From assembly GCA_947444195.1 (NCBI GenBank), contig CANEZL010000010.1, positions 62,001-126,000 on the forward strand: DNA of 64,000 nucleotides, written 5' to 3'. A program made the translations under genes and the position numbers. Source of the DNA: Methylobacteriaceae bacterium (GTDB taxonomy: Bacteria; Pseudomonadota; Alphaproteobacteria; Rhizobiales; Beijerinckiaceae). The notes beneath the pieces were generated by a model. It searched no databases and was not told the DNA's origin. It saw nothing but the letters and a program-made list of their open reading frames with translations. Of this stretch, positions 1-9,071 are shown piece by piece (the stretch's first letter is position 1; each line of letters begins with the position of its first letter).

Positions 1-750
1 GATCGGGCGCAGGCCGATCGCGCGCAGGCGCGCCTGCATCCAGTCCGGCGACGGGCCGTTGCGCACGCCGCGCACGAGGCGCAGGGCGAACAGGGGGCAG
101 AGGTCGCGGTGCTGCGCGTCGAGTTCGACGGCGAGGGGGACGGGGCAGGGGCCCTCGCCCCGCACCGGCGGCTCGGCCGCCCGCTTGAGGGTGCCGAGGC
201 CCGCCGCGGCGAGATCGCGGGCGATGCCCGAGACCGCGGTGCAGTCCGGCCGGTTCGGGGTCAGATTGATCTCGACGACCGGGTCGTCGAGGCCGGCATA
301 GAGGGCGTAGGGCTGGCCCACGGGCGCGTCCGCCGGCAGGTCGAGGATGCCGTCGTGATCGTCGCCGAGGCCGAGCTCGGCGCCCGAGCAGAGCATGCCC
401 CGGCTCTCGATGCCGCGGATGGTGCCCACCGACAGGGTGATGTTCTTCCCCGGCACGTAGGTGCCGGGGGGCGCGAAGACCGAGATCATGCCGGCCCGCG
501 CGTTCGGCGCGCCGCAGACCACCTGGAGCGGCTGGCCGTCGCCCGCATCCACCGTGCAGACGCGCAGCCGGTCGGCGTTCGGATGCTGCTCGGCGGTGAG
601 CACACGCGCCACCACGTAGGGCTTCAGCGCCGCCGCCTTGTCCTCGATTCCCTCGACCTCGAGGCCGATGCGGGTCAGCGTCTCGGCGATTTCATCGAGG
701 GAGGCCGTGGTGTCGAGGTGATCCTTGAGCCAGGAGAGGGTGAATTTCAT
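1..750 (-). CDS. pheT: Phenylalanyl-tRNA synthetase beta subunit (5' part; runs off the left edge)
   Basis: Beta subunit of the cytoplasmic alpha2-beta2 enzyme that charges tRNA-Phe. Only the first 250 residues are in the window and no stop is reached. The N-terminus ([12 protein letters not shown]) is typical of PheT. Residues about 40-150 form the EMAP/OB-type tRNA-binding domain, seen as [10 protein letters not shown] (56-65) and CGAPNARAG (79-87). The following [16 protein letters not shown] (155-170) opens the B3/B4 region. The start codon overlaps the stop of the preceding HEPN gene as ATGA, so translation is probably coupled. In most relatives pheT directly follows pheS; here two small genes separate them. 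Confidence 0.95.
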   Translation of the reverse strand, partial: MKFTLSWLKDHLDTTASLDEIAETLTRIGLEVEGIEDKAAALKPYVVARVLTAEQHPNADRLRVCTVDAGDGQPLQVVCGAPNARAGMISVFAPPGTYVPGKNITLSVGTIRGIESRGMLCSGAELGLGDDHDGILDLPADAPVGQPYALYAGLDDPVVEINLTPNRPDCTAVSGIARDLAAAGLGTLKRAAEPPVRGEGPCPVPLAVELDAQHRDLCPLFALRLVRGVRNGPSPDWMQARLRAIGLRPI

Positions 751-1214
751 CGTGGCCTGTCTTTGAAGATCAGTTGGACCGTGAGTGTGAGCCGGTCGGC
801 CTCGCTCAGGTTCTCGAGGCGTTCGACGATCTCGCGCGCTTCGGCGACACGATCGCGCGCCTCGCTTTCCTGATAGAAGCCGACGCGCGGTGGGGCGTAG
901 TCCGCCAGCATGCGGGCGTTCTGCAGAGGGACGATGAGGTCTCCGATCTGCTTCAGAGCCACTGCCGTCATGAGTGGGCCCGCTTTGAAGGCATTTCGCA
1001 AAGGGCCATGATCCAGCGCGCGATAGACCTTCTCGTATGCATCGTTGCCGCGCCGATCCTCTCCGAGCAGCGTATCCGCGCAAACACGCGCGAGTGCGTG
1101 GAAGGCCGCGTAATAGGCCGTGCTCACCGCCCGCCGCTTGACGGCCGAACTGGTGGGATGCGCGTCGATGAGGTCTTCGGCCAGCCGCAGCAAGCGGTTA
1201 ACGAGGGTGGACAT
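747..1214 (-). CDS. HEPN-fold protein inserted between pheS and pheT
   Basis: 155-residue, mostly helical protein. I place it in the HEPN superfamily from the segment [14 protein letters not shown] (27-40) and the later [10 protein letters not shown] (97-106), a pairing seen in HEPN proteins of toxin-antitoxin and defence loci. The usual HEPN ribonuclease motif is R-x4-6-H. Here the matching place reads R101-M-L-A-D105-Y106 with no histidine, so nuclease activity is doubtful. It starts 3 bases after the stop of the 93-residue gene upstream and overlaps the pheT start by 4 bases. Its ribosome-binding site is weak, which suggests coupling to the upstream gene. Family assignment is by eye; function is unknown. 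Confidence 0.75.
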   Translation of the reverse strand: MSTLVNRLLRLAEDLIDAHPTSSAVKRRAVSTAYYAAFHALARVCADTLLGEDRRGNDAYEKVYRALDHGPLRNAFKAGPLMTAVALKQIGDLIVPLQNARMLADYAPPRVGFYQESEARDRVAEAREIVERLENLSEADRLTLTVQLIFKDRPR

Positions 1215-1217
1215 ATC

Positions 1218-1499
1218 TCAATCCACATCTGCGCGCGACTGCCGCTCGTCGATGATATCGTTGTCGAGGAACACGAATCTGTCCTCGCCCCTGTCGATAA
1301 GCGCGTCGCGGATCGCATGTACGGTTCGCACGAGCTCGCTCCGGCTACCGGGCCGCGTGCCGTAGCGGGCCGTCACGCGGATGATCGGGACACCGTCGAA
1401 ATCGGTGTCGAACCGCACCGTCGCTCCACGGTACTGACCATCGGGGAAGCGGTCCGTCAGAACTGACGAGACGATGGGTTCGATTTCCTGCTCCGTCAT
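1218..1499 (-). CDS. Small protein of unknown function, partner of the HEPN gene
   Basis: 93 residues, acidic, not recognised. The middle (ATVRFDTDFDGVPIIRVTARYG split around residues 26-47) alternates hydrophobic residues like beta strands, and the end is charged. It lacks the GSxxxG...DxD pattern of the MNT nucleotidyltransferases that often accompany HEPN proteins. The start is well supported by AGGAGG five bases upstream. It lies 9 bases after the pheS stop and 3 bases before the HEPN start, so the two small genes look like one unit inside the pheST operon. An antitoxin or regulatory partner role is only an inference from this arrangement. Confidence 0.7.
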   Translation of the reverse strand: MTEQEIEPIVSSVLTDRFPDGQYRGATVRFDTDFDGVPIIRVTARYGTRPGSRSELVRTVHAIRDALIDRGEDRFVFLDNDIIDERQSRADVD

Positions 1500-1508
1500 C
1501 CGCGCCTC

Positions 1509-2597
1509 CTACCCGGAAAGGCCGGCGACCAAGCTCGGCACGTCCAGGGGCCGGAAGCCGTAATGGTCGAGCCAGCGCACGTCCGCCTCGAAGAAGGGGC
1601 GCAGGTCCGGCATGCCGTATTTCAGCATGGCGATGCGGTCGATGCCCACACCGAAGGCGAACCCCTGGTACTCGTCGGGATCGAGGCCGCAATTGCGGAG
1701 CACGTTCGGGTGGACCATGCCGCAGCCGAGGATCTCCAGCCAGTCCGTGCCCTCGCCGAAGCGGATCTCGCCGCCCTTGCGCGAGCACTGGATGTCCACC
1801 TCCGCCGAGGGTTCGGTGAAGGGGAAGAAGGAGGGGCGGAAGCGCATCTTCACCGCGTCCACCTCGAAGAAGGCGCGGGTGAACTCCTCCAGAACCCATT
1901 TCAGGTTGGCGATGTTGGCCGTCCGGTCGATGACGAGCCCCTCCACCTGATGGAACATCGGCGTGTGGGTCTGGTCCGAATCGTGCCGGTAGGTGCGCCC
2001 GGGGATGATCACGCGGATGGGCGGCTGCTGCGCGCGCATGGTGCGGATCTGGACCGGCGAGGTGTGCGTGCGCAGCACCTTGCGCTTGCCGTCCCGGTCG
2101 GGCGCGAGAAAGAAGGTGTCGTGCATCTCCCGCGCCGGGTGGCCAGGCGGGAAGTTGAGGGCGGTGAAGTTCAGCTCGTCCGTCTCGATGTCGGGCCCTT
2201 CCGCGACCGCGAAGCCCATATCGGCGAAGATCGCGGTGATCTCGTCGATCACCTGGGAGATCGGATGGATGCGCCCGCGCGTGTCTGGCGCTTCGCGCAC
2301 CGGCAGGGTGACGTCGACCCGCTCGGCGGAAAGACGCGCCTCGAGGGCGGCCTCGGCCAGGGCCTCGCGACGGGCGCCGAGCGCCCCCTGCACCCGGTCG
2401 CGCAGGCCGTTGATCTGCGGGCCGCGGGTCTTGCGCTCGTCCGGGGTCATGGCGCCGAGCGTCTTCAGGAGGTCGGAGACGCTGCCCTTCTTGCCGAGCG
2501 CGGCGACGCGGACGGCCTCCAGCGCCGCCTCGTCCGAGGCGGCCTCGACCTGGGCCAGGAGATCGCGTTCGAGCGTGTCGAGGTCGGTGGATGCCAT
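1509..2597 (-). CDS. pheS: Phenylalanyl-tRNA synthetase alpha subunit
   Basis: Catalytic alpha subunit of PheRS, 362 residues from the ATG at 2597. An open frame continues upstream to 2669, but the extra 24 residues do not look like PheS, whose family starts near [13 protein letters not shown]. An N-terminal coiled-coil arm (about 1-90) precedes the class II synthetase core. Visible core motifs are [20 protein letters not shown] (motif 2 region) and [17 protein letters not shown], with the class II motif 3 region near [14 protein letters not shown]. It belongs to the L35-L20-PheS-PheT run, though a strong terminator lies between rplT and pheS. The small-gene pair follows 9 bases after its stop. 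Confidence 0.96.
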   Translation of the reverse strand: MASTDLDTLERDLLAQVEAASDEAALEAVRVAALGKKGSVSDLLKTLGAMTPDERKTRGPQINGLRDRVQGALGARREALAEAALEARLSAERVDVTLPVREAPDTRGRIHPISQVIDEITAIFADMGFAVAEGPDIETDELNFTALNFPPGHPAREMHDTFFLAPDRDGKRKVLRTHTSPVQIRTMRAQQPPIRVIIPGRTYRHDSDQTHTPMFHQVEGLVIDRTANIANLKWVLEEFTRAFFEVDAVKMRFRPSFFPFTEPSAEVDIQCSRKGGEIRFGEGTDWLEILGCGMVHPNVLRNCGLDPDEYQGFAFGVGIDRIAMLKYGMPDLRPFFEADVRWLDHYGFRPLDVPSLVAGLSG

Positions 2598-2712
2598 GGT
2601 TCCGTTGGTCGTGCTGGTCCGCTTGATGCGGAGGCGTTTGCGCGTTTGCGCGATATCAAGCAAGCGCAAAGGCCCACTCGACGGCCGCGTCGGGCGGAAT
2701 GCAGGAACGCGA

Positions 2713-2744
2713 AAGGCGCGGCGCTCCCGCGAGCGCCGCGCCTT
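2713..2744 (-). terminator. Intrinsic-type terminator after rplT
   Basis: A perfect 14-bp stem (2713-2726 with 2731-2744) closes on the tetraloop CCGC or its complement. Read on the minus strand it follows the rplT stop at 2781 and is itself followed by TTTCGCG. The location, stem strength and direction fit a terminator or attenuator between the ribosomal-protein genes and pheS. The T run is short, so readthrough into pheST is likely unless pheS has its own promoter in 2598-2712. Confidence 0.7.
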
Positions 2745-2780
2745 CGGATAGGTCCTGTCGCGCCGCGGGGGCGCGGCGGA

Positions 2781-3152
2781 TCAGGCGGCCTTGGCGGCCG
2801 GGAGCGCGGACTTGGCCTTCTCGACGACGGCGGCGAAGCTCGCCGGCTCGTGGATGGCGAGCTCGGACAGCGCCTTGCGGTCGACGACGATGCCGGACTT
2901 GGCCAGACCGTCGATGAAGCGCGAGTAGGTCAGGCCGTGCTCGCGGACCGCCGCGTTGAGGCGCTGGATCCAGAGGGCGCGGAAGGTGCGCTTCTTGTTC
3001 TTGCGGTCGCGATAGGCATACTGCATGCCCTTCTCGACCGCCTGCTTGGCGATGCGGATCGTGTTCTTGCGGCGGCCGTAATAGCCCTTGGCGGCCTTCA
3101 GAACCTTCTTGTGCTTCGCGTGACTCGTCACGCCGCGCTTGACGCGGGCCAT
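2781..3152 (-). CDS. rplT: 50S ribosomal protein L20
   Basis: 123 residues, the usual length for L20. The lysine/arginine-rich N-terminal arm ([19 protein letters not shown]) is followed by the conserved [13 protein letters not shown] and [11 protein letters not shown] segments that bind 23S rRNA. In several bacteria L20 also represses its own operon; no leader structure for that was identified here. It lies 52 bases after rpmI in the same direction, and infC is not next to them in this window. Confidence 0.97.
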   Translation of the reverse strand: MARVKRGVTSHAKHKKVLKAAKGYYGRRKNTIRIAKQAVEKGMQYAYRDRKNKKRTFRALWIQRLNAAVREHGLTYSRFIDGLAKSGIVVDRKALSELAIHEPASFAAVVEKAKSALPAAKAA

Positions 3153-3204
3153 GGGGGATCTCCTGGATTACGATGAAGCTGGATACGCGGGGGTGGCGGA
3201 AGAC

Positions 3205-3408
3205 TTACCGCTGGTTGGGCAGGAAGTACTTCTTCACGTTGGCGGCATCGCCCTCGAACAGGGTCGTGGTGCCGCGCAGGTTGCGGATCTGCTTCGTCGT
3301 CCGCTTGATCATGCCGTGGCGCTTGCCGGCCTGGGCGTACATCACCTTGCCGGTGCCGGTGATCTTGAAGCGCTTCTTGGCGCCCGATTTGGTCTTCAGC
3401 TTGGGCAT
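3205..3408 (-). CDS. rpmI: 50S ribosomal protein L35
   Basis: 67 residues from the ATG at 3408. The frame is open to 3486, but the family starts at [15 protein letters not shown], which fixes the start. Other typical L35 parts are [14 protein letters not shown] and the C-terminal KYFLPNQR. It is the first gene of the minus-strand L35-L20-PheS-PheT run, and its promoter must lie in the 380-base stretch shared with the divergent glycosyltransferase gene. Confidence 0.96.
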   Translation of the reverse strand: MPKLKTKSGAKKRFKITGTGKVMYAQAGKRHGMIKRTTKQIRNLRGTTTLFEGDAANVKKYFLPNQR

Positions 3409-3788
3409 TTGGCTCTCCGATGCACGTGACGATCCCGGCCGGGAAGGCCGGAACCACGCGCGTTGATGCTTCTGGTGGAGCAGCACGAGCCGCCACGGCA
3501 GCCCTATCGGCCGGGCGGTTCGACGCGGGCCGGCTTATGACAGAAACGAGACGGCGCATCAACACGCACCCGCGGGCGGGATTTGGTGCACCGCCCGCGC
3601 CCGGCTCCCGGCACGGCGCCGCGGGTGGAGCGGGGAAATCGGGGACCGGTTGGCGCGTTGCACAAAACACGGATGACGGGCCGGTTGCCGAGGAACCATA
3701 AACCTTGGCCGTCCGTTTCGTTCATGTCCCACTCAGGCCCGATCGGGTTAGATCCCCGCAATTTCCGGCCTCCATAGGAGACACTTTC
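3409..3788. other. Intergenic region between divergent rpmI and glycosyltransferase genes
   Basis: 380 bases with no convincing gene. It must carry the promoters of both flanking transcripts. The only clear signal is AGGAG at 3776-3780, the ribosome-binding site for the GTG start at 3789. No leader hairpin of the infC/rpmI autoregulation type and no sure -35/-10 pair was recognised. Confidence 0.6.
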
Positions 3789-4922
3789 GTGCGCATTGCC
3801 CAGATTGCCCCGCTTTCGGAGGCCGTTCCTCCGAAGTTCTACGGCGGCACCGAGCGCGTCGTCAGCTGGATCACCGAGGAACTGGTCCGCCAGGGCCACG
3901 AGGTGACGTTGTTCGCCAGCGGCGATTCGGAGACCAGCGCCAAGCTGGCCGCCTGCACGCCGGAGGGCCTGCGCCTGCTCGGCTACCGCGACCACACCGC
4001 GAGCCACCTCGCGATGCTGCATCAGGTGCATCGCCGGGCGCACGAGTTCGACATCCTCCACTTCCACATCGATCTGCTGCAGTATCCGATGTTCGAGGAT
4101 CTGTACCACAAGTGCATCACCACGATGCACGGCCGCCTCGACGTGCCGGACTTCATGCCGGTCTACCGCACCTTCACCGGCATGCCGCTGGTGTCGATCT
4201 CCGACAACCAGCGCCTGCCGATGCCGTCGAACTCGAACTGGCTGTCGACGATCCATCACGGCCTGCCGGCCGAGAACTGTCCGTACTACCCCGAGGCCAA
4301 GGGCGGCTACCTCGCCTTCCTCGGCCGCATCTCCCCCGAGAAGCGCCCCGACCGGGCGATCGAGATGGCCATCCGCTCCGGCGTGAAGCTGAAGATCGCC
4401 GCCAAGGTCGACAAGGCCGACCAGGATTACTGGGACGAGGTCATCGAGCCGATGATCGACCATCCCCTGGTCGAGTTCATCGGCGAGATCAACGAGGAGC
4501 AGAAGAAGGACTTCCTCGGCAACGCCCTGGCGCTCGCCTTCCCGATCGACTGGCCGGAGCCCTTCGGCCTCGTGATGATCGAGGCCATGTCGGCGGGCAC
4601 CCCGGTGATCGCCTTCCGCAACGGCTCGGTGCCGGAAGTGATCAAGGACGGCGTCGGCGGCGTGCTCTGCGACTCGATGGACGAGGCGGTCGCCGCGGTC
4701 GACAAGGTCAAGACGATGAGCCGTGCCGGCGTGCGCCGCCACTTCGAGACCGGCTTCACCGCCGAGTGCATGGTGAAGAAGTACGTCGCGGCCTACGAGG
4801 ATCTGATCTCCCGCCAGGGCGAGGTGATCCAGCTGCCGAAGGCGGCGCCCTTCGCGCCCCATTACGGCGAGATGAACGGCGCCGGCCGCCCGCCGATCTC
4901 GGTGGCGGCGATGCCGGCCTGA
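3789..4922 (+). CDS. Family 4 glycosyltransferase (GT-B fold)
   Basis: 377 residues from the GTG at 3789, chosen because AGGAG lies eight bases upstream and the protein then opens with the expected strand RIAQIAPLSEAVPPKFYGG and the glycine-rich YGGTERVV. The C-terminal Rossmann half has FLGRISPEKRPD (sugar-nucleotide binding) and the EX7E motif in EPFGLVMIEAMSAGTPV (about 256-270), which define GT4 retaining transferases. The acceptor cannot be read from sequence. The debranching-type enzyme follows 141 bases downstream on the same strand, which hints at alpha-glucan or compatible-solute metabolism, but a hairpin separates them. Confidence 0.9.
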   Translation: MRIAQIAPLSEAVPPKFYGGTERVVSWITEELVRQGHEVTLFASGDSETSAKLAACTPEGLRLLGYRDHTASHLAMLHQVHRRAHEFDILHFHIDLLQYPMFEDLYHKCITTMHGRLDVPDFMPVYRTFTGMPLVSISDNQRLPMPSNSNWLSTIHHGLPAENCPYYPEAKGGYLAFLGRISPEKRPDRAIEMAIRSGVKLKIAAKVDKADQDYWDEVIEPMIDHPLVEFIGEINEEQKKDFLGNALALAFPIDWPEPFGLVMIEAMSAGTPVIAFRNGSVPEVIKDGVGGVLCDSMDEAVAAVDKVKTMSRAGVRRHFETGFTAECMVKKYVAAYEDLISRQGEVIQLPKAAPFAPHYGEMNGAGRPPISVAAMPA

Positions 4923-4984
4923 GGCGCGCATTGCGCGGGGAGCCCTGGCGGGCGCCCCGGACGCGCCTAACTCAGTCGGTCGTG

Positions 4985-5018
4985 CAGGGCCGCCGCATCC
5001 CGCGATGCGGCGGCCCTG
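4985..5018 (+). terminator. Strong hairpin after the glycosyltransferase gene
   Basis: A perfect 15-bp stem (4985-4999 with 5004-5018) closes on CCGC, the same loop as the rplT hairpin. It lies 63 bases after the stop and 46 bases before the next start. No T run follows (TCGATTCG), so it may be a weak terminator or a 3'-end stabiliser. Confidence 0.5.
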
Positions 5019-5063
5019 TCGATTCGCGAGACCCGACATCACCCGGACCGGAGAGCTGAAGGC

Positions 5064-7388
5064 ATGGCGGAGAGCGTTGCGGCGAAGGTGCAGAGCGCGG
5101 TGAAGGCGGCCCTGCGCGGCTTCCAGGACGCCGACGAGGTGCTGCCGCCCTACCACATCGAGGCGCAGACCTCCCTGGTGGAGCGCCCCCTGCGCTCCCT
5201 CAAGTTCGGCGAGGCCTTCGCCGTGCTCGATTCCTACGGCGATATCGGCGTGCAGCCGGGTCCCGAGGGGCTCTACTTCCAGGACACGCGCTACCTCTCG
5301 CGCCTCGAATTCACCGTGGAGGACCAGCGCCCGCTGATGCTGTCCTCGGTGATGCAAGACGACAATGGGGCGCTCTCCGTCGACATGACGACGCCCGATA
5401 TCCGCCTCGACGCCCACGACGAGACCTCGATCCCGCGCGAGGTCATCGCCATCGAGCGCACCAAGTTCCTGTTCCGCGGCGCCTGCTACGACCGGATCGG
5501 CCTGCGCTCCTACGATTCGCGCCACCGCACCCTGAAGATCGCCGTCGCCTTCGACGCCGATTACCGCGACCTGTTCGAGGTGCGCGGCACGGACCGGGCG
5601 CGGCGCGGCAAGCGCGCCGTGCAGGTGGCGAGCGACACCGAGGTGCAGTTCCGCTACGTCGGCCTCGACGAGATCGTGCGCACCACGGCCCTGCATTTCG
5701 GGCCGAAGCCCCAGAGCCTGGAGCCGGGCCGCGCCGTGTTCGAGGTCTCGCTGCCGCCGGGCGGCCGGGCCTCGCTGTTCATCCGCGTGGTGTTCGAATC
5801 GCACCGGGCCTTCATCAGCGCGCCCTCGGACGCCCGCACCGGCGAGGATGCCGCCGCCAAGCTCTCCCTGGCCGCCGGCTCCTCGGGCGGCAGCCAGCAC
5901 CCGAAGGGCCTGGGCGAGGGCACGATCTTCGCCCGTGCCTACCGCGACACCCGCCGCGACCAGCGCGAGATGACCGCGGGCATCACCACGGTGATCTCCT
6001 CCAACGACCAGTTCAACGAGGCGGCCTGCCGCGCCACCGCCGACCTCTACATGCTGGCGAGCCGCACGCCGGAGGGGATCTACCCCTTCGCCGGCATCCC
6101 CTGGTACTCCACGGTGTTCGGCCGGGACGGCATCATCACCGCGATGATGGCGCTCTGGATCGATCCGAAATTCGCCCGGGGCGTGCTGCGCTACCTCGCC
6201 TCGACCCAGGCCAAGGCCGTCGATCCGGCCGCCGACGCCCAGCCCGGCAAGGTGCTGCACGAGACCCGCCGGGGCGAGATGGCGATGCTCGGCGAGGTGC
6301 CGTTCCGGCACTATTACGGCACCATCGACGGCACGCCGCTCTTCGTGATGCTGGCCCACGAATACTACGCCGCCACGGGCGACCGCGAGACCATTGCCGC
6401 GATCTGGCCGGCGCTGGAACTGGCGCTCGCCTGGATGAACGAGTACGGCGACCGGGACGGCGACGGCTTCGTGGAATATGCCCGCGACACCGACAAGGGC
6501 CTGGAGAACCAGGGCTGGAAGGACAGCCACGACTCGATCTTCCACACCGACGGCCATCTCGCCAAGGGGCCGATCGCGCTGTGCGAGGTGCAGGGCTACG
6601 TCTACGCCGCCAAGAACGGGATGGCCAAGCTCGCGGCGATGCTCGGCCACGGCACGCTCGCCGAGACGCTGACCCACGAGGCGCGGGACCTGCGCGAGAA
6701 GTTCGACGCGGCCTTCTGGAACGAGGAGATCGGCACCTACGCGCTGGCGCTGGACGGGGCCAAGAAGCAGTGCGCCGTGCGCTCCTCGAACGCGGGCCAC
6801 GCCCTCTTCACCGGCATCGCCCTGCCGGAGCGGGCGGCGCGGGTGGCCGAGCAGCTTCTCTCGAAGGACGGGTTCAACGGCTGGGGCGTGCGCACCATCG
6901 CCCGCGGCGAGGCGCGCTACAACCCGATGTCCTACCACAACGGCTCGATCTGGCCCCACGACAACGCCCTGATCGCGCTCGGCCTCGCCCGCTACGACCT
7001 GAAGGCCGAGGCGGCGCGCATCTTCCAGGGGATGTTCGACACCGCCCTGTACCAGGACCAGAAGCGCCTGCCCGAACTGTTCTGCGGCTTCATGCGGCGG
7101 CGCCAGCGCGGGCCGGTCTCCTACCCCGTCGCCTGCAGCCCGCAGGCCTGGGCGGCTGCGGCCCCCTTCGCCTTCCTCGCGGCCTGCCTCGGCCTCGAGA
7201 TCGACCATGGGCGCAACCGCATCCGCTTCCGCAACCCGGTCCTGCCCGAATTCCTCGACGGCATCTCGATCTACAATCTGAAACTCGGCGACAGCCGCGT
7301 CGACGTGCGCCTGCAGAAGCACGACGACGACGTCACGGTCCGGGTGCTGAGAAGGACGGGCGATGCGCAGGTGGCGATGGTGAAGTAG
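5064..7388 (+). CDS. Glycogen debranching-type amylo-alpha-1,6-glucosidase
   Basis: 774 residues. The N-terminal part (about 45-240) matches the bacterial GDE N-terminal beta domain, seen in SFGEAF-like KFGEAFAVLDSYGDI and YFQDTRYLSRLEF. The C-terminal (alpha/alpha)6 barrel has YPFAGIPWYSTVFGRDG, NQGWKDSHDSI and HNGSIWPHDNALIALG, which are characteristic of the amylo-alpha-1,6-glucosidase/GH15-like fold. Proteins of this shape are annotated as glycogen debranching enzymes, but many act on other glycosides, so the substrate is uncertain. The start ATG at 5064 has GGAGAG upstream. Its 3' end overlaps the convergent PilZ gene by 56 bases. Confidence 0.88.
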   Translation: MAESVAAKVQSAVKAALRGFQDADEVLPPYHIEAQTSLVERPLRSLKFGEAFAVLDSYGDIGVQPGPEGLYFQDTRYLSRLEFTVEDQRPLMLSSVMQDDNGALSVDMTTPDIRLDAHDETSIPREVIAIERTKFLFRGACYDRIGLRSYDSRHRTLKIAVAFDADYRDLFEVRGTDRARRGKRAVQVASDTEVQFRYVGLDEIVRTTALHFGPKPQSLEPGRAVFEVSLPPGGRASLFIRVVFESHRAFISAPSDARTGEDAAAKLSLAAGSSGGSQHPKGLGEGTIFARAYRDTRRDQREMTAGITTVISSNDQFNEAACRATADLYMLASRTPEGIYPFAGIPWYSTVFGRDGIITAMMALWIDPKFARGVLRYLASTQAKAVDPAADAQPGKVLHETRRGEMAMLGEVPFRHYYGTIDGTPLFVMLAHEYYAATGDRETIAAIWPALELALAWMNEYGDRDGDGFVEYARDTDKGLENQGWKDSHDSIFHTDGHLAKGPIALCEVQGYVYAAKNGMAKLAAMLGHGTLAETLTHEARDLREKFDAAFWNEEIGTYALALDGAKKQCAVRSSNAGHALFTGIALPERAARVAEQLLSKDGFNGWGVRTIARGEARYNPMSYHNGSIWPHDNALIALGLARYDLKAEAARIFQGMFDTALYQDQKRLPELFCGFMRRRQRGPVSYPVACSPQAWAAAAPFAFLAACLGLEIDHGRNRIRFRNPVLPEFLDGISIYNLKLGDSRVDVRLQKHDDDVTVRVLRRTGDAQVAMVK

Positions 7389-7716
7389 GCGCGATCGCCC
7401 GGCAGGTGTCGGCCACCGTCTCGTCGGTGGCCGGCAGGTCGAGCATCGCCCCGGCGAAATCGCCGTCCTGCCAGACCCGGCGCGTGGGGAAGGGCCTCGG
7501 GAAGGTCGCGACATGCAGCGGGAAGGTCGCGCCCAGCCTGTGACGGCGCGCGATCGAGAACTGGGCGCCCATCAGCGAGATGTCGCGGATCACGCAGGCC
7601 ACCAGAACGCCGTCCGGCATGGTCACCGAGGCCGGGATCATGGTCGGGAAGCGCTCGTGCGCGCGGCGTGCTGGGATGCTACCGTGGCGTGCATTGTTTT
7701 CTTCTTGATTGTGCAT
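7333..7716 (-). CDS. PilZ-domain protein
   Basis: 127 residues from the ATG at 7716; the frame is open further upstream, but that part lies in AT-richer non-coding DNA. It carries the two c-di-GMP-binding signatures of PilZ domains: R18-A-H-E-R22 (RxxxR) and D45-I-S-L-M-G50 (D/NxSxxG). It is a stand-alone PilZ domain with no attached enzyme or membrane part, so it is probably a cytosolic c-di-GMP receptor. The target is unknown. It is convergent with the debranching-type gene and overlaps its last 56 bases antisense. The large GGDEF/EAL protein at 39461 could supply its ligand, though nothing links them directly. Confidence 0.82.
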   Translation of the reverse strand: MHNQEENNARHGSIPARRAHERFPTMIPASVTMPDGVLVACVIRDISLMGAQFSIARRHRLGATFPLHVATFPRPFPTRRVWQDGDFAGAMLDLPATDETVADTCRAIAPTSPSPPAHRPSFSAPGP

Positions 7717-7907
7717 TGATGCATCCCGATCAACTCTCGCAATAGCGAGATAGATCAGGCCGCGAGTGTTTTGTAGGGGACGTATCAGTATAGCCCGATG
7801 GTTTATCGCGCATACACACAAAGTCACCTCAAGTTTGATCCATTCGCGGCTTGCCCGCCCAGCCCCCGGCATGGTCGTGTCCGCGCCAGCCCACCCCGGA
7901 AGACCCG

Positions 7908-9071
7908 ATGTCCTCGCTCGCCCTCGACCTCGCCCGGTCCCTGATCCGCTGCCCCTCGGTCACGCCGGAGGAGGGTGGGGCGCTGGCCTTCCTGGCCCGG
8001 ACGCTCGGCGCGGCGGGTTTTGCGGTGGAGCGGCCGGTCTTCTCGGAGCCCGGCACGCCGGACATCGAGAACCTCTACGCCCGCATCGGCACGGGCTCGC
8101 CCTGCCTCGTCTTCGCCGGCCACACGGACGTGGTGCCCCCCGGCGACGCGGCCGCGTGGCGGCACGACCCGTTCGGCGGCACGGTGGCCGACGGCCTGCT
8201 CTACGGGCGCGGGGCCGCCGACATGAAGGGCGGCATCGCCTGCATGCTGGCGGCGAGCCTGGAGCATCTGCGCGCCCACGGCCTGCCGCGCGGCTCCATC
8301 GCCTTCCTGATCACGGGCGACGAGGAGGGCCCGGCGGTGAACGGCACCGTGAAGCTCCTCGACTGGGCGCGGGCGCGGGGCGAGCGCTTCGACCATTGCC
8401 TGCTCGGCGAGCCGACGAACCCGAGCGTGCTCGGCGAGATGATCAAGATCGGCCGGCGCGGCTCCCTCACCGGAAAACTCGCCGTGCACGGGCGCCAGGG
8501 CCATGTGGGCTACCCGCATCTGGCCGAGAACCCGATCCCCGGCCTGTTGCGCCTCGCCTCGGCCCTGATCGCGCCGCCCCTCGACGCCGGCACCGCGCAT
8601 TTCGACGCCTCGAACCTCGAACTCACCACGCTCGACGTGGGCAACCCGGCCACCAACGTGATCCCGGCCGAGGCGCGGGCGGTCTTCAACGTCCGCTTCA
8701 ACGACCTCTGGACCGCCGAGACCCTGGGGGCCGAGATCCGCGCGCGGCTGGAGCGGGCCGCGGAGGGCGCGCGCTACACCCTCGACCTGCTGCCCTCGAA
8801 TTCGCCCGCCTTCCTCACCGAGCCCGATGCCTTCGTGGACCTCGTCTCCGCGGCCATCGAGGCCGAGACCGGACGGCGCCCCGCGCTCTCGACCACCGGC
8901 GGCACCTCGGATGCCCGCTTCATCAAGGATGCCTGCCCGGTGATCGAATTCGGCCTCGTCGGCCAGACCATGCATCAGGTCGACGAATGCGTGGCGGTCG
9001 ACGACATCGCGCGGCTGACGGCGATCTACGGCCGCGTGCTCACCCGCTACTTTGCGGTCGGAATGCCTTGA
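7908..9071 (+). CDS. dapE: Succinyl-diaminopimelate desuccinylase
   Basis: 387 residues. Hydrolyses N-succinyl-L,L-diaminopimelate in the succinylase branch of lysine and peptidoglycan synthesis. The M20 di-zinc metallopeptidase residues are visible: H72-T-D74 in [13 protein letters not shown]104 in [10 protein letters not shown], the catalytic E138-E139 in TGDEEGP, and the distal histidine in GQTMHQVDE. The ATG at 7908 was chosen over a frame open to 7851 because GGAAGA lies just upstream and the family starts at this point. In many relatives dapE continues the truA operon; here it is on the opposite strand, and its last 32 bases overlap the end of the membrane-protein gene. Confidence 0.95.
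   Translation: MSSLALDLARSLIRCPSVTPEEGGALAFLARTLGAAGFAVERPVFSEPGTPDIENLYARIGTGSPCLVFAGHTDVVPPGDAAAWRHDPFGGTVADGLLYGRGAADMKGGIACMLAASLEHLRAHGLPRGSIAFLITGDEEGPAVNGTVKLLDWARARGERFDHCLLGEPTNPSVLGEMIKIGRRGSLTGKLAVHGRQGHVGYPHLAENPIPGLLRLASALIAPPLDAGTAHFDASNLELTTLDVGNPATNVIPAEARAVFNVRFNDLWTAETLGAEIRARLERAAEGARYTLDLLPSNSPAFLTEPDAFVDLVSAAIEAETGRRPALSTTGGTSDARFIKDACPVIEFGLVGQTMHQVDECVAVDDIARLTAIYGRVLTRYFAVGMP

Noticed and set aside
3504..7514. A 1336-codon frame antisense to the glycosyltransferase and debranching-type genes
   Set aside because: Composition is typical of shadow frames in GC-rich DNA, and both sense genes have clear family motifs.
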